Positions 34,382 to 43,345 are shown, counted from the first letter of the stretch. The stretch is DNA of 64,000 bases from Actinoplanes sp. N902-109 (GCF_000389965.1 NC_021191.1:4031501-4095500); one strand, 5' to 3'. Numbers and translations: made by a program. The notes: generated by a model not told the origin, from the letters alone.

Positions 34382-35653
34382 CCCGGGTGCGCCGCCAAGC
34401 GGCCGGCACCACCAGCAGCATCCCGGTCACCACCAGCGCGGCACCGAGCCGGAACGCATCGGCCGGTGCCGCGCCGGTGATCGGCAGACCTGCGCCCGCC
34501 TCCGCCGCGCCCCCGCCCTGCCCCGGTGCGGGGGCCGGTGCGGTGGGGCGTACGACGACGGTGGCGGTGTTGTTGCCCGGCCGGGGATCGCCCGAGCCGC
34601 CGGCCGCGGTGACCCGGCCGGTGCTGGGCCGGTCGGAGATCAGCCGCACCCGCAGGCCGAGCTGGACGGTGCTGCCCGGCCCGAGGTTCTCCTCGAGCAG
34701 GCAGCGGTAGCGGTCCAGCCCGGGCCGGAAGAAGTCGAGCACGTCGCCGGCATAGCTGAAGCACACCGACGAGAGCACCTCGACACCCGGCGGTACGTCC
34801 ACGGTCAGCGAGGCCCAGGCCGGGTCGTCCCACCGCGGGTCGGGGCCGGACCAACCGGCCACGGTCGCCGGTCCGCGGTTGGTCATCCGCACGACCAGCG
34901 ACACCGTGGCGCCGTTCGGGGCGCGCAGCGTGCCGCCACCGGCGACCAGGTCGGCCGGGTTGGCCGCGACGTGCAGCCAGACCGTGCCCGCGCTGTCCAG
35001 GAAGTCCGCGTCCGGGCTGTCCGCCAGCGTCGTGGCGAGCCGTTCCAGCCGCAGCAGGGGTCCGGTGCCGGGCCGGGCGTCGCCCGGGTCGTACGGCACC
35101 CCGGCCGGCATCGGCTCGAACGCATACCCGGCATCCAGCGTGCTCAGCCCGATCGTGTCGACAGGCACCGTAGCGATCAGGGGCGTGGCCGCGCTGATCC
35201 GGGCCCGCTCGCCCGGCGCCAGCGCGAGGCGGGGGAACGGGCAGAACACCTCTTTCCCGCTGTAGTAGCAGTTGCGGTAGCGGTCCCGGGCCGGTGGGGC
35301 CGCGGGCAGGGTGAGGTGCAGCAGCACACCGGAGGTCGCCGCGTCGCCCACGTTGCCGACCGCCGGGCGGAACGGCACCCGGCTGCCGGCCCGGCCGTGG
35401 TGATCCGCAGGTAGGGTGCCGCCGCGGTGGCGTCCAGGGTGAACGTGGCCCGCTCGACGGGCGTCCCGCGGTACACGCCGTAGCGGGCCGCGACCACCTT
35501 GCCCGTGGTCGCCCCAGCGGGCATGCCGCGCGAGGCCAGATCCACGATCAGTTGCGGGACCGGGGCGCCGGCCGGGGCGGCCACCGCCACCCCGGGCAGG
35601 CCGGCCGCGAGCACCGCGGTCAGCAGGGACAACAGCGGGGTACGGGCACGCAT
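34359..35653 (-). pseudogene. LPITG cell-wall-anchored protein gene with frameshift
   Basis: The N-terminal part (signal MRARTPLLSLLTAVLAAGLPGVAVAAPAGA, then YGVYRGTPVERATFTLDATAAAPYLRITTAG) is in one frame. The rest (SRVPFRPAVGNVGDAATSGVLLHL to the end) is in another, with the break at about 35385-35398 in a GGCC-rich run; a 4-bp loss restores continuity. The C-terminus has a complete sortase signal: LPITG, a hydrophobic helix (ALVVTGMLLVVPAAW) and RRTRVRR. All other sequence looks selected, so a recent mutation, phase variation or an assembly error are all possible. Confidence 0.7.
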
Positions 35654-35670
35654 GGGTGCCTCCAGGGACG

Positions 35671-37089
35671 TCAGGTGGCGTACTCGCGGACCCCGGCCAG
35701 CAGCGCGGCCAGGCCCTTCTTGGCATCGGCGAACAGCATCGCGGTGGTCCGCCCGGTGTAGAGCTCGTTGTCGATGCCCGCGTAGCCGTGGCCGAGCGAA
35801 CGTTTGATGACGATGACGCTGCGGGACCGGTCGACGTCCAGGATCGGCATGCCCGACACCGAGTTGCCCGGGCGTCGCGCCGCCGGGTTGGTGACGTCGT
35901 TGGCGCCCACCACCAGCGCCACGTCGGTCGCCGGGAACTGCGGGTTGATCTCGTCGAGGTCCAGCAGCTGCTGATAGGGCGCGTCGGCCTCGGCCAGCAG
36001 CACGTTCATGTGCCCGGGCATGCGCCCGGCGACCGGGTGGATGCCGTAGCCGACCTCCACCCCGCGCTCGCCCAGCGCGCGGGCCAGGGCGACCACCTCG
36101 TGCTGCGCCTGGGCGGCGGCCAGCCCGTAGCCGGGGACGATGACGACCTTGCGCGCGTACGCCAGTTGCAGCGCCGCGTCGGCAGCGGCGATCTCCCGTA
36201 CCGCAGCCGTCCCGCCGGCGGCGGCCGGGACCGCGACGTCGCCGGTGCCGTACCCGCCGGCCACGATCGCGGCGAGCGAGCGGTTCATCGCGTCGGCCAT
36301 CAGCTTGGTCAGGATCGCGCCGGCCGCGCCGACCAGCGCACCCGCGATGATCAGGACGCCGGCGCGCAGCACGAACCCGGCCATCGCGACGGCGGTGCCG
36401 GTGCACGCGTTGAGCAGCGACACCACCACCGGCATGTCCGCGCCGCCGATGGGCAGGGTCAGCACGACCCCGGACAGCAGCGCGGCGAGGCCGATGCCGC
36501 TCAGGGCGGCCACCTCGGCGCCCGCAGCGGTCAGCAGGACCGCGGCGAGCCCGAGCACGACCAGACCCAGCAGCCCGGCGGCCCAGCTGCGGCCGGGCAC
36601 GGCGATCGGGCGGCCGGGCAGCGTCCCGGCCAGCTTGCCCGAGGCCACCAGCGAGCCGCTGAGCGTGAGCCCGCCGATGGCCATGCCGAGGATCATCGAG
36701 ACCGCCGTCTGCACCGGCCGGCGGTCCGGGTCGGTCGCCGGGTTCAGCGCCTCGCCCAGCGAGATCAGCGCCGCCGCCCCGCCGCCGACCGCGTTGAACA
36801 GGCTGACCAGCTGGGGCATCGCGGTCATGGCGACCCGCCGGGCGGCGAACCAGCCGGCCACGCCGCCGCCGAGGGTGCCGGCGGTCAGCGCCACCACTGC
36901 CCCGACGGTGATCTGCTGCTCGTGCACCAGCGTCAGCGCGGTCAGCACCAGCAGCACGGTCATGGCGGCAGCGGACAACCGGTTGCCACGCCGGGCCGTC
37001 GAGGGCGCGTTCATCAGGTGCAGGCCCACCACGAACAGCGCGGCGCAGGCCAGGAGGACGAGCTGGACGGTGCTGTCGAAGGCGCTCAT
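35671..37089 (-). CDS. pntB: NAD(P) transhydrogenase subunit beta
   Basis: Proton-translocating transhydrogenase beta subunit, 472 aa: an N-terminal block of about eight to nine helices, then the NADP-binding dIII domain with VVIVPGYGLAAAQAQHEVVALARALGERG, HPVAGRMPGHMNVLLAEADAPY and GANDVTNPAARRPGNSVSGMPILDVDRSRSVIVIKRSLGHGYAGIDNEL. It couples hydride transfer between NADH and NADPH to the proton gradient. Last gene of a five-gene operon joined throughout by 4-bp overlaps. Confidence 0.95.
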   Translation of the reverse strand: MSAFDSTVQLVLLACAALFVVGLHLMNAPSTARRGNRLSAAAMTVLLVLTALTLVHEQQITVGAVVALTAGTLGGGVAGWFAARRVAMTAMPQLVSLFNAVGGGAAALISLGEALNPATDPDRRPVQTAVSMILGMAIGGLTLSGSLVASGKLAGTLPGRPIAVPGRSWAAGLLGLVVLGLAAVLLTAAGAEVAALSGIGLAALLSGVVLTLPIGGADMPVVVSLLNACTGTAVAMAGFVLRAGVLIIAGALVGAAGAILTKLMADAMNRSLAAIVAGGYGTGDVAVPAAAGGTAAVREIAAADAALQLAYARKVVIVPGYGLAAAQAQHEVVALARALGERGVEVGYGIHPVAGRMPGHMNVLLAEADAPYQQLLDLDEINPQFPATDVALVVGANDVTNPAARRPGNSVSGMPILDVDRSRSVIVIKRSLGHGYAGIDNELYTGRTTAMLFADAKKGLAALLAGVREYAT

Positions 37090-37382
37090 GAGCGGGCCCT
37101 GGCTCCCGGGTCGAACATGGTCAGCATCCGGTCGGTCACGACGTAACCGCCGACCACGTTCATGGCGGCGAACGCCGCGGCGACCAGCACGACGGCGTAC
37201 CCGGTTGCGGTGGACACGGCGGCCGCCATCAGCATCACCCCGGCCAGCACGATGCCGTGGATCGCGTTGGCCCCGGACATCAGCGGGGTGTGCAGGGTGG
37301 CGGGCACCTTGGTGATGACCTCGAAGCCGACCAGCAGGCCCAGCACGAACACGGTCAGGTCGGCGAGCAGCACGGCGCTCAC
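37086..37382 (-). CDS. pntAB: NAD(P) transhydrogenase small membrane subunit (alpha part 2)
   Basis: A 98-aa protein with three helices (LTVFVLGLLVGFEVI, GIVLAGVMLMAAAV, VLVAAAFAAMNVVGGYVVTDRM). It carries the membrane segment that is fused to PntA in enterobacteria but separate here. The GTG start lies in a GTGA overlap with pntAA, and the stop overlaps pntB. Split three-gene transhydrogenases are usual in actinobacteria. Confidence 0.92.
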   Translation of the reverse strand: MSAVLLADLTVFVLGLLVGFEVITKVPATLHTPLMSGANAIHGIVLAGVMLMAAAVSTATGYAVVLVAAAFAAMNVVGGYVVTDRMLTMFDPGARARS

Positions 37383-38521
37383 GAGGTCACCTCCGGCACG
37401 GCCGCGGCCACCGGGCCCCGGTACAGAACGGCACCGTCGCGGGTCACGACGATCGCGGCGTGGATCCCGTCGTCCGGGTCGAGGGCGGGTCCCGTGTCCC
37501 GGAGCAGGCTTGCCAGCAGCGCGCGCAGGTTGCGGGAGTAGGCGTCCGAGGCCGCCCGCGGCACCTGGGCGGCGAGGTTGCCGGCGCCGATCACGGTCAC
37601 CCCGCGCGGCGTCACCAGCGTCCCGCCCGGCACCGACCCCTCGACGTTGCCGCCCTGCTCGCCGGCGGCCACGTCGACCACCACCGAGCCCGGGCGCAGC
37701 GTGCCGACCGCCCGGGCGGTCAGGAGCAACGGCGGTTTCCCGTACGGCACCTGAGCCGACGTGATCACGATGTCGAACCCGGCGACGGCGTCGTCCAGCG
37801 CGTGCCGCTGCGCGCCGGCCTCGTCGGCGGTGAGCGGGCGCGCATAGCCCCCGGTGCCCGTGGCGGTCAGGGCGGGCACGGCCAGCACGCTCGCGCCGGT
37901 CGAGGCGATGTCCGCCAGCGCGGCCGGGCGTACGTCGTACCCGCTCACCCGGGCACCCAGCCGCCGGCAGGTCGCGATCGCCTGCAGACCGGCGATGCCC
38001 GCCCCCAGCACCAGCACCGCGGCGGGTCGCACCGTGCCGGCCGCGGTGGTCAGCATCGGCAGGTAGCCGCCGTAGGCGTCCGCGGCCACCAGGGCCGCCT
38101 TGTACCCGGCCACGCTGGCCTGCGAGGTCAGCGGGTCCATCGCCTGGGCCCGGCTGAGCGTGCGCGGCAGCAGGTCCAGGCTCAGCGCGGTGATCCCGGT
38201 GGCGGCCAGCCGGTCGGCCAGCCCGGGATCGCGCCGCGGGGCCAGCATCCCGGCCAGCAGCTGCCCGCTGTGTGCGGCGCCGATGTCGTCCGGCGGGTTG
38301 ACGCACAGCAGGATGTCGCTGTGCTCGTACACCTGGGCCCGGGTGCCGATCTGTGCCCCGGCGGCGGTGTAGGTGTCGTCGTCGTACCAGGCAGCCGCGC
38401 CGGCGCCGGACTCGACCAGCACGGCCGGCCCGCCGCGGGCCGGCGCCGTGACGTCACCAGGCACCAGGGCCACCCGGCGTTCCCCCGGTGCGGTCTCGGT
38501 CAGCACCCCGATCGTGGTCAC
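37379..38521 (-). CDS. pntAA: NAD(P) transhydrogenase subunit alpha part 1
   Basis: NAD(H)-binding dI domain, 380 aa: IGVLTETAPGERRVALVP, the RQD-type region SRAQAMDPLTSQASVAGYKAAL, Rossmann AAVLVLGAGIAGLQAIATCRRLGARVSGYDVRP, and VTSAQVPYGKPPLLLT. Usual family length. The GTG start overlaps the stop of the 48-aa gene upstream. A USP gene leads the operon, so the enzyme is probably induced with the stress island. Confidence 0.94.
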   Translation of the reverse strand: MTTIGVLTETAPGERRVALVPGDVTAPARGGPAVLVESGAGAAAWYDDDTYTAAGAQIGTRAQVYEHSDILLCVNPPDDIGAAHSGQLLAGMLAPRRDPGLADRLAATGITALSLDLLPRTLSRAQAMDPLTSQASVAGYKAALVAADAYGGYLPMLTTAAGTVRPAAVLVLGAGIAGLQAIATCRRLGARVSGYDVRPAALADIASTGASVLAVPALTATGTGGYARPLTADEAGAQRHALDDAVAGFDIVITSAQVPYGKPPLLLTARAVGTLRPGSVVVDVAAGEQGGNVEGSVPGGTLVTPRGVTVIGAGNLAAQVPRAASDAYSRNLRALLASLLRDTGPALDPDDGIHAAIVVTRDGAVLYRGPVAAAVPEVTS

Positions 38522-38664
38522 GTGGTCCTCCTCGCATCGGGCGGGAAGCGTTGCGCCCCGCGCAGGTTGCGGTGGACCGGGTTGCGCAGCCGCACCGGCC
38601 CGCCGCGCGCCGCATCGTGCCGCGGGTCGGGCAGCTGGGTGCGGTCCTGCGGTCGCTCGGTCAT
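38518..38664 (-). CDS. 48-aa protein between USP and pntAA
   Basis: Small basic protein MTERPQDRTQLPDPRHDAARG through PVHRNLRGAQRFPPDARRTT. It begins in an ATGA overlap with the USP stop and ends in a GTGA overlap with pntAA. Such coupling on both sides argues that it is translated. No recognised domain; the RLRNPVHRNLRGAQRF stretch may be a nucleic-acid or protein contact. Confidence 0.65.
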   Translation of the reverse strand: MTERPQDRTQLPDPRHDAARGGPVRLRNPVHRNLRGAQRFPPDARRTT

Positions 38665-39539
38665 GGGGTGCTCCGATGGGCGTGCGTCACCTCGACCGGG
38701 CAGCCGGCGTGGTGCAGCAGCTGCAGCGTGGTCGAGCCGAGCAGGGCGGCGGGGACCACCCCCCGCCCGTGTGCCCCGCAGACGATCAGCTGCGCGCCGC
38801 GCGACAGCCCGGCCAGCACGGCGGCGGCACTGTCGTGGGTGATCAGGGGCTCGACCCGGACGCCCGGGTACTTGGCCTGCCACGGTGTCACCAGCCGGTC
38901 CAGCCGGTCCCGCTCGGCGGCGGCCCACGCCGGCCGGGACCGTTCGCTGACGAAGATCGCACCGGCCAGCCACTGCGGCACCGGCGTGGTGCAGGACCGC
39001 ACGACGATCAGCGGGCAGTCCCGGGCGGCCGCGGCGTCGAAGGCGGTGCTCAGCACGGCCTCCGCGGCGGCGGAGTCGTCGACCCCGGCCACCACCGGGC
39101 CCTGCGGGTCGGCCGCGCCGCGCACCACGACCACCGGGCAGCGTGCCTGGGTGGCCACCCGCTGGCTGACCGAGCCGAGCAGCAGGCCGGCGAACCCGCC
39201 GTGCCCACGGCTGCCCAGCACCAGCAACCCGGCTTCCTCGGTCGCCGCCACCAGCGCGGGCACCGGGCGGCCCAGCAGGGTGCGGGTGCTGACCGGCACG
39301 CCCGGCTCGGTGCGCCGGGCCTCGTCCGCGCCCGTGGTGGCTGCGGCGGCGGCGAGTTCCTCGGCCGCGTCGAGGTAGCGGCTGCCGTCGTCGAGATGCA
39401 CCTCCAGCCACTCCCGGTCGTAGGCGTGCACCACCTCCAGCGGCGCCCCGCGCCGGCGGGCCTCGGCCGCCGCCCAGCGCACCGCGGGCAGGCTCAGCTC
39501 GCTGCCGTCCGTTGCTGCCACGACGGGCCTGGTGCTCAT
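38661..39539 (-). CDS. Universal stress protein, tandem UspA domains
   Basis: A 292-aa protein with two UspA domains. Both have ATP-binding loops of the G-x2-G-x9-G(S/T) type: GSRGHGGFAGLLLGS in domain 1 and GAHGRGVVPAALLGS in domain 2. Start preceded by GAGGAGG. It is the first gene of the operon that continues into pntAA-pntAB-pntB. The dormancy-type palindrome at 39600 lies 61 bp upstream. Confidence 0.92.
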   Translation of the reverse strand: MSTRPVVAATDGSELSLPAVRWAAAEARRRGAPLEVVHAYDREWLEVHLDDGSRYLDAAEELAAAAATTGADEARRTEPGVPVSTRTLLGRPVPALVAATEEAGLLVLGSRGHGGFAGLLLGSVSQRVATQARCPVVVVRGAADPQGPVVAGVDDSAAAEAVLSTAFDAAAARDCPLIVVRSCTTPVPQWLAGAIFVSERSRPAWAAAERDRLDRLVTPWQAKYPGVRVEPLITHDSAAAVLAGLSRGAQLIVCGAHGRGVVPAALLGSTTLQLLHHAGCPVEVTHAHRSTP

Positions 39540-39599
39540 GGCTCCTCCTCAGCTCCGCGCGCTCCCTCCGAGCGTGGGTCCGGGCCGAGGCGACCGGCA

Positions 39600-39613
39600 G
39601 GGTCCGACGGCCC
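39600..39613. promoter_or_regulatory. Dormancy-type palindrome site 2
   Basis: GGGTCCGACGGCCC, 61 bp upstream of the USP/transhydrogenase operon. It lies just past the end of the next USP gene. Confidence 0.55.
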
Positions 39614-39628
39614 GACCCGGCGGGCCGC

Positions 39629-40507
39629 TCAGGGCACGAGCAGCTGAGCGTTGACCACGGTGGTGGGGCAACCGGCATGGAAGATCAGCCGGCGGCCGAC
39701 CGGGCCGAGCGCGAAGCTGCCCGGCCCGTGATGGTGCCGGTCGCCGATCACCAGCAGCTGAGCGGCCTGCGACCAGGCGGTCAGCAGCATGCCGGCGTCG
39801 CCGTGCAGCACCTCGCGGCGCACCGCGACGTCGGGATAGCGTTCGCCGGCCCCGGCCAGTGCCTCGGCCAGCGCGCGCTGACCCCGGGCCAGGCCCCGGC
39901 GGTGGTCGCCGTCGCCCCCGTGGGGCGGGTCCAGCGGCGACATGTCCGCGTCGGCCCAGGCGTGCAGCGCCACCAGCGAGGTCTTGCGCAGGGACGCCTC
40001 CTGCAGCGCCACGTCCAGGGTGGCCGGGCCGGACGCCGACCCGTCGACCCCGGCCACCACCGGACCGGCGCGCCCGCGGTCGCCCCGCACCACCAGCACC
40101 GGGCAGGCGGCGTGGCTGACCAGGGTGCCGGCCACCGACCCGAGCAGCATGCCGCCGAGCCCGCTGCCGCCGACCACGATCAGCTCGGCGTGGTGGCTGT
40201 GCTCGGTCAGCACGGCGGCCGGGCGGCCCAGCACCAGGGCGGTGGTGACGACCGCTTCGGGGGCCGTGGCGGCGGCCAGTTCCGCGGCCTCGGCGAGCCA
40301 GGTGACCGCTTGCCGGCGTACGGAAGAAGAAGCTCCGTGAACCACCGGAGCCCCGCCCAGCGCCAGCTCGGGCCAGCCCAGCGCGTGCACCAGCCGCAGC
40401 GGCCGGTGCCGGCGGGCGGCCTCGGCGGCGGCGATCTCGACGGCGTGGCGGCTCCGTGCCGAACCGTCCACCCCGGCTACGACGGGGATGCCGGCTGCCA
40501 TGCTCAT
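39629..40507 (-). CDS. Universal stress protein, tandem UspA domains
   Basis: A 292-aa tandem USP. Domain 1 has a shortened loop GGSGLGGMLLGSVAG, and domain 2 has a degenerate one (GDRHHHGPGSFALGPVG), so nucleotide binding may be confined or lost. GGAGG Shine-Dalgarno. The ATG overlaps the stop of a 29-aa reading frame. Confidence 0.9.
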   Translation of the reverse strand: MSMAAGIPVVAGVDGSARSRHAVEIAAAEAARRHRPLRLVHALGWPELALGGAPVVHGASSSVRRQAVTWLAEAAELAAATAPEAVVTTALVLGRPAAVLTEHSHHAELIVVGGSGLGGMLLGSVAGTLVSHAACPVLVVRGDRGRAGPVVAGVDGSASGPATLDVALQEASLRKTSLVALHAWADADMSPLDPPHGGDGDHRRGLARGQRALAEALAGAGERYPDVAVRREVLHGDAGMLLTAWSQAAQLLVIGDRHHHGPGSFALGPVGRRLIFHAGCPTTVVNAQLLVP

Positions 40508-40593
40508 GACGGTGCCTCCGGGAGCGCGGGGGAAGCGGCGAGGTGGTTCAGGGTGTCGACGCCGAGCCGGGCCGGTCCGATGACAGTCGCCAT
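40504..40593 (-). CDS. 29-aa coupled reading frame before the USP
   Basis: MATVIGPARLGVDTLNHLAASPALPEAPS, preceded by GGAGGCGAGCTG. Its TGA overlaps the USP ATG. A dormancy-type palindrome lies 61 bp before this start, the same spacing as other island genes, while it is 147 bp from the USP start. That makes this the more likely first cistron. Confidence 0.5.
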   Translation of the reverse strand: MATVIGPARLGVDTLNHLAASPALPEAPS

Positions 40594-40653
40594 CAGCTCG
40601 CCTCCGCTCCCACGCCTTTCGGCCAGGATGGTCCGGGCCGGGCGGGCCGGGCA

Positions 40654-40667
40654 GAGGCTTTCGTCCC
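40654..40667. promoter_or_regulatory. Dormancy-type palindrome site 3 (weaker)
   Basis: GGGACGAAAGCCTC on the minus strand. The second half-site deviates by one base. It lies 61 bp before the 29-aa frame and 51 bp before the divergent membrane-protein gene. Confidence 0.45.
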
Positions 40668-40718
40668 TACCCGCCCGGCCCGGCCGCGCCCAGCATGGAC
40701 GGTGAGGAGGTGAGTCCC

Positions 40719-41168
40719 ATGTCGTCCCTGGCCATGAGGCACCGCCCGGCCCCGGCCGCGCGCCGCACCGGCTACGTCATCGCCGCAGCGGTCAACGTGG
40801 TGCTGCTCTACCTGATCAACGGGCACCCGGGCTGGGCGGCGGTGCCGTTCCTGACCGGCGACTTCGGCACGGTGGTGGGGCTGATGAACGTCTCGCTGAT
40901 CGTCGCGGTCGTCGTCAACGGACTGCAGGTCCTGCACGACCCGCCGCGCGTGGTGGCGTTCGGGTCGCTGGTCACCACGGGCATCGGTCTGGCCGTGCTG
41001 ATCCGGCTGTGGCAGGTCTTCCCGTTCTACTTCGGCGACGGCGAGTTCCTCGGGACCCTGCTGGCCCGGATCCTGCTGATCGTCTTGACCGTCGGCAGCG
41101 GCATCGGCGTGCTCGTGCAGTTCCGCGATCTCGTCCGGGGCACCGGCCCGGACCGGAAGCCACGATGA
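40719..41168 (+). CDS. Four-helix membrane protein
   Basis: A 149-aa protein with four hydrophobic segments (YVIAAAVNVVLLYLI, VGLMNVSLIVAVVVNGLQVL, SLVTTGIGLAVLIRL, LLARILLIVLTVGSGIGVLVQF). ATG at 40719 follows GGAGG at good distance. Family not recognised. Divergent from the USP and placed near a shared palindrome, so it is probably part of the stress regulon. Confidence 0.78.
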   Translation: MSSLAMRHRPAPAARRTGYVIAAAVNVVLLYLINGHPGWAAVPFLTGDFGTVVGLMNVSLIVAVVVNGLQVLHDPPRVVAFGSLVTTGIGLAVLIRLWQVFPFYFGDGEFLGTLLARILLIVLTVGSGIGVLVQFRDLVRGTGPDRKPR

Positions 41169-41473
41169 CGCATCGCCCCGACCGGGTGTGGGTGCGCACC
41201 GGCGTCGGCTCGCGGCGAATGCCGGGCGAGCAACTGCCTCGGCCCTGCTGAGGCCGGTCCGTCCGGCTGATCCAGCCGATGAAGAGGTGCAGGAGTCCCC
41301 GGCCGAGGGTGGCAGCATGCCATGAACCAGCCGTCGGCGGTGACTACGGCACCGGTCACGGTGCCCGCCTCGGCACAGGCCGGCCAGGAGATCAGCGCGG
41401 TAATGCCGTCGCCGGCCTGCCCGGCCGGGGCAGGACCCCGGCCGGTCAGGGGTGCGCGACCGTCGAGCCGGGC
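41169..41473. other. 305-bp gap without a supported gene
   Basis: No reading frame with a good start. A minus-strand stretch reading TVTGAVVTADGWFMA faintly resembles the C-terminus of a short-chain dehydrogenase and may be a remnant, but it is too short to call. Confidence 0.4.
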
Positions 41474-43012
41474 TCAGCGGGCGGCGGTCAGGAGCGGGAG
41501 GAGGGTTTCGTCGACGGTGGTCACCGTGCCCAGTTCGAGGATGATCCGGTCGGCGTTCCGGTAGTCGGTCCGGCCGTGGACCCACTGGTGGCGGCCGTCG
41601 GGGGTGACGAAACCGATCACCACGGCACCGGCGGGCATGGCGCCGAGCCGGTAGGTGCCGTCCGGCGCGGTGGTGGTCTCCGCGACGCCCGCGGTGGCGA
41701 GGAGGTCCACGGCGACCTGAGCGCCGCCCACCGGTGTGCCGGTCGCCTCGGTGAGCCGGCCGGTGAGCACCGCCGGGGCGAGGAGCTGTTCGTCGACCCG
41801 GGTGACCGCGCCCGCGCTGACCTCGTAGCGGACGGCCTGGGCCGGGTCGAGGGTGCGCGGCGCGTACTGGGTCAGCTCGCCGTTGGTGAAGCTCAGGTAG
41901 TACCCGGTGCCCGGCGGCAGGGTGACAGACCAGCTGCCGTCGGCCGCGGTCACGGTGTCCCACTGCCCGGCGGCAGGGTCGTGCACGGCGACGGCGATGC
42001 CCGCGGCGGGTTCCCCGGTGGCGGTGGTGACCACCCCGGCGAGGGAGCCGGGTGGGATGGCGGGCAGCAGCGTGTCGTCGACGGTGGTCACCGTGCCGAG
42101 CGCGAGGGAGATCCGGTTGGCCTGCGAGCCCGCCCGTTTTCCGTACGCCCACTGGCGGCGGCCGTCCGGGGCCTGGAACCCGACGACGACGTCACCGGGT
42201 GGCATGGTGGCCAGCCGGTAGGTGCCGTCCGCGGCGGTGGTGGTCTCCGCCGAGCTCGCCGTGGCGAGGATGCTGACGGACACCCGGGCATCGGCGACCG
42301 GCCGACCGCTCTGGTCGGTGAGCCGGCCGGTGAGCATGGCCGGGGCGAGCAGCCGCTCGTCGATGCGCGTGGCGCGCCCGGCGGTGACCGTGTACACCCG
42401 TGCCTGGTCCCAGGCGAGCGTTCGCGGCGAGTACTGCGTGAGGTAGCCGTTGGTGAACGTCACCAGGTAGGCGGAGCCCGGCGGCAGGCTGATGGCGTAG
42501 GAGCCGTTGGCGACGGTGGTCGTGTCCCACTGCGCCGCGGTGGTGCGGTCGAGCACGGCAACCGCGATGCCCGCGGCCGGGCGGCCCTGGGCTGTGGTCA
42601 CCCGTCCGGCGATGAGGCCGGGTGCGGTGACGACGCTGGGGGCCACGGTGGTGTGCCCGGCCCGCACCCGGTAGGCGGTTGCCGTCGCCGGGTCGGTGCG
42701 CTGGCCGGGGGCCCATTCGGACCAGCCGTCCCGGTCGATGAGGATCTGGTAGCTGCCCGGTTGCAGCGCGGGCACGGTGAACTCGCCCCGGGCCCCGGTG
42801 GTCGTCCGGCCGGCCTCGGCACCGGACAGGTCGGCGGGGTACACCACGATGGTGGCTCCGCCGACCGGCGTGCCGCGGGTGTCGCGGACGACCCCGGTGA
42901 GGCTGCCGGTGCGGGTCTGCGCCGAGGCGGGTGACGCGCCGGCGGTCATGGCGGCGGTTCCGGCGAGGACCACGGCAGAGACGACACTGACGATGATTCT
43001 GAGTCGCTTCAC
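41474..43012 (-). CDS. Secreted multi-domain carboxypeptidase-regulatory-like repeat protein
   Basis: A 512-aa exported protein of tandem CarbopepD-regulatory-like beta-sandwich domains. The start is GTG at 43012, nine nt after GGAGGG. Signal KRLRIIVSVVSAVVLAGTAAMTAGASPASA. At least five domains begin with LTGVVRDTRGTPVGGA, IAGRVTTAQGRPAAGI, LTGRLTDQSGRPVADA, LAGVVTTATGEPAAGI and LTGRLTEATGTPVGGA. Alternate domains are near duplicates (YLTQYSPRTL and ELTQYAPRTL), indicating internal duplication. No anchor or catalytic domain; likely a surface or adhesin-like protein. Confidence 0.83.
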   Translation of the reverse strand: MKRLRIIVSVVSAVVLAGTAAMTAGASPASAQTRTGSLTGVVRDTRGTPVGGATIVVYPADLSGAEAGRTTTGARGEFTVPALQPGSYQILIDRDGWSEWAPGQRTDPATATAYRVRAGHTTVAPSVVTAPGLIAGRVTTAQGRPAAGIAVAVLDRTTAAQWDTTTVANGSYAISLPPGSAYLVTFTNGYLTQYSPRTLAWDQARVYTVTAGRATRIDERLLAPAMLTGRLTDQSGRPVADARVSVSILATASSAETTTAADGTYRLATMPPGDVVVGFQAPDGRRQWAYGKRAGSQANRISLALGTVTTVDDTLLPAIPPGSLAGVVTTATGEPAAGIAVAVHDPAAGQWDTVTAADGSWSVTLPPGTGYYLSFTNGELTQYAPRTLDPAQAVRYEVSAGAVTRVDEQLLAPAVLTGRLTEATGTPVGGAQVAVDLLATAGVAETTTAPDGTYRLGAMPAGAVVIGFVTPDGRHQWVHGRTDYRNADRIILELGTVTTVDETLLPLLTAAR

Positions 43013-43117
43013 AGCACTGCTCCCTCCACGCGACGGTTTCATGCTGCTCAGCCGCGAGCGGGATCCGGCAGAGCCGGAGGACCCGCGGGGGCGGGGCCGG
43101 TCAGCGTGCGACTCCCG

Positions 43118-43330
43118 TCAGCGGGTCGAGCGGCCGAGCAGGTCGATGACCTCACCACCGCTGATGGTGGGCCACAGCACGAGATCGCCGGGTACGTAGG
43201 CGAGGCGGTCGTGCAGGGCGACCGCCTCGCGCCACGGGTCACCGCCGAGCAGCCGCACCCGGCCGGCGTCGGCCCGCAGCAACCCGAGCAGCACCCGGAT
43301 CGTGGTGGTCTTGCCGCTGCCGCTGCTCCG
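43118..43330 (-). pseudogene. Fragment of an ABC transporter ATPase
   Basis: Reads SGSGKTTTIRVLLGLLRADAGRVRLLGGD through LAYVPGDLVLWPTISGGEVIDLLGR and stops. It starts within Walker A and lacks the signature and Walker B. Upstream bases TGPN-like are out of frame. It abuts the stop of the deacetylase gene, so a deletion probably removed the rest. Confidence 0.7.
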
Positions 43331-43345
43331 TCGGGTTCGGGCCGG

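Noticed and set aside
41027..41359. Minus-strand gene with SDR-like end (TVTGAVVTADGWFMA)
   Set aside because: Only about 15 residues are suggestive and the frame overlaps the membrane-protein gene; not enough for a call.
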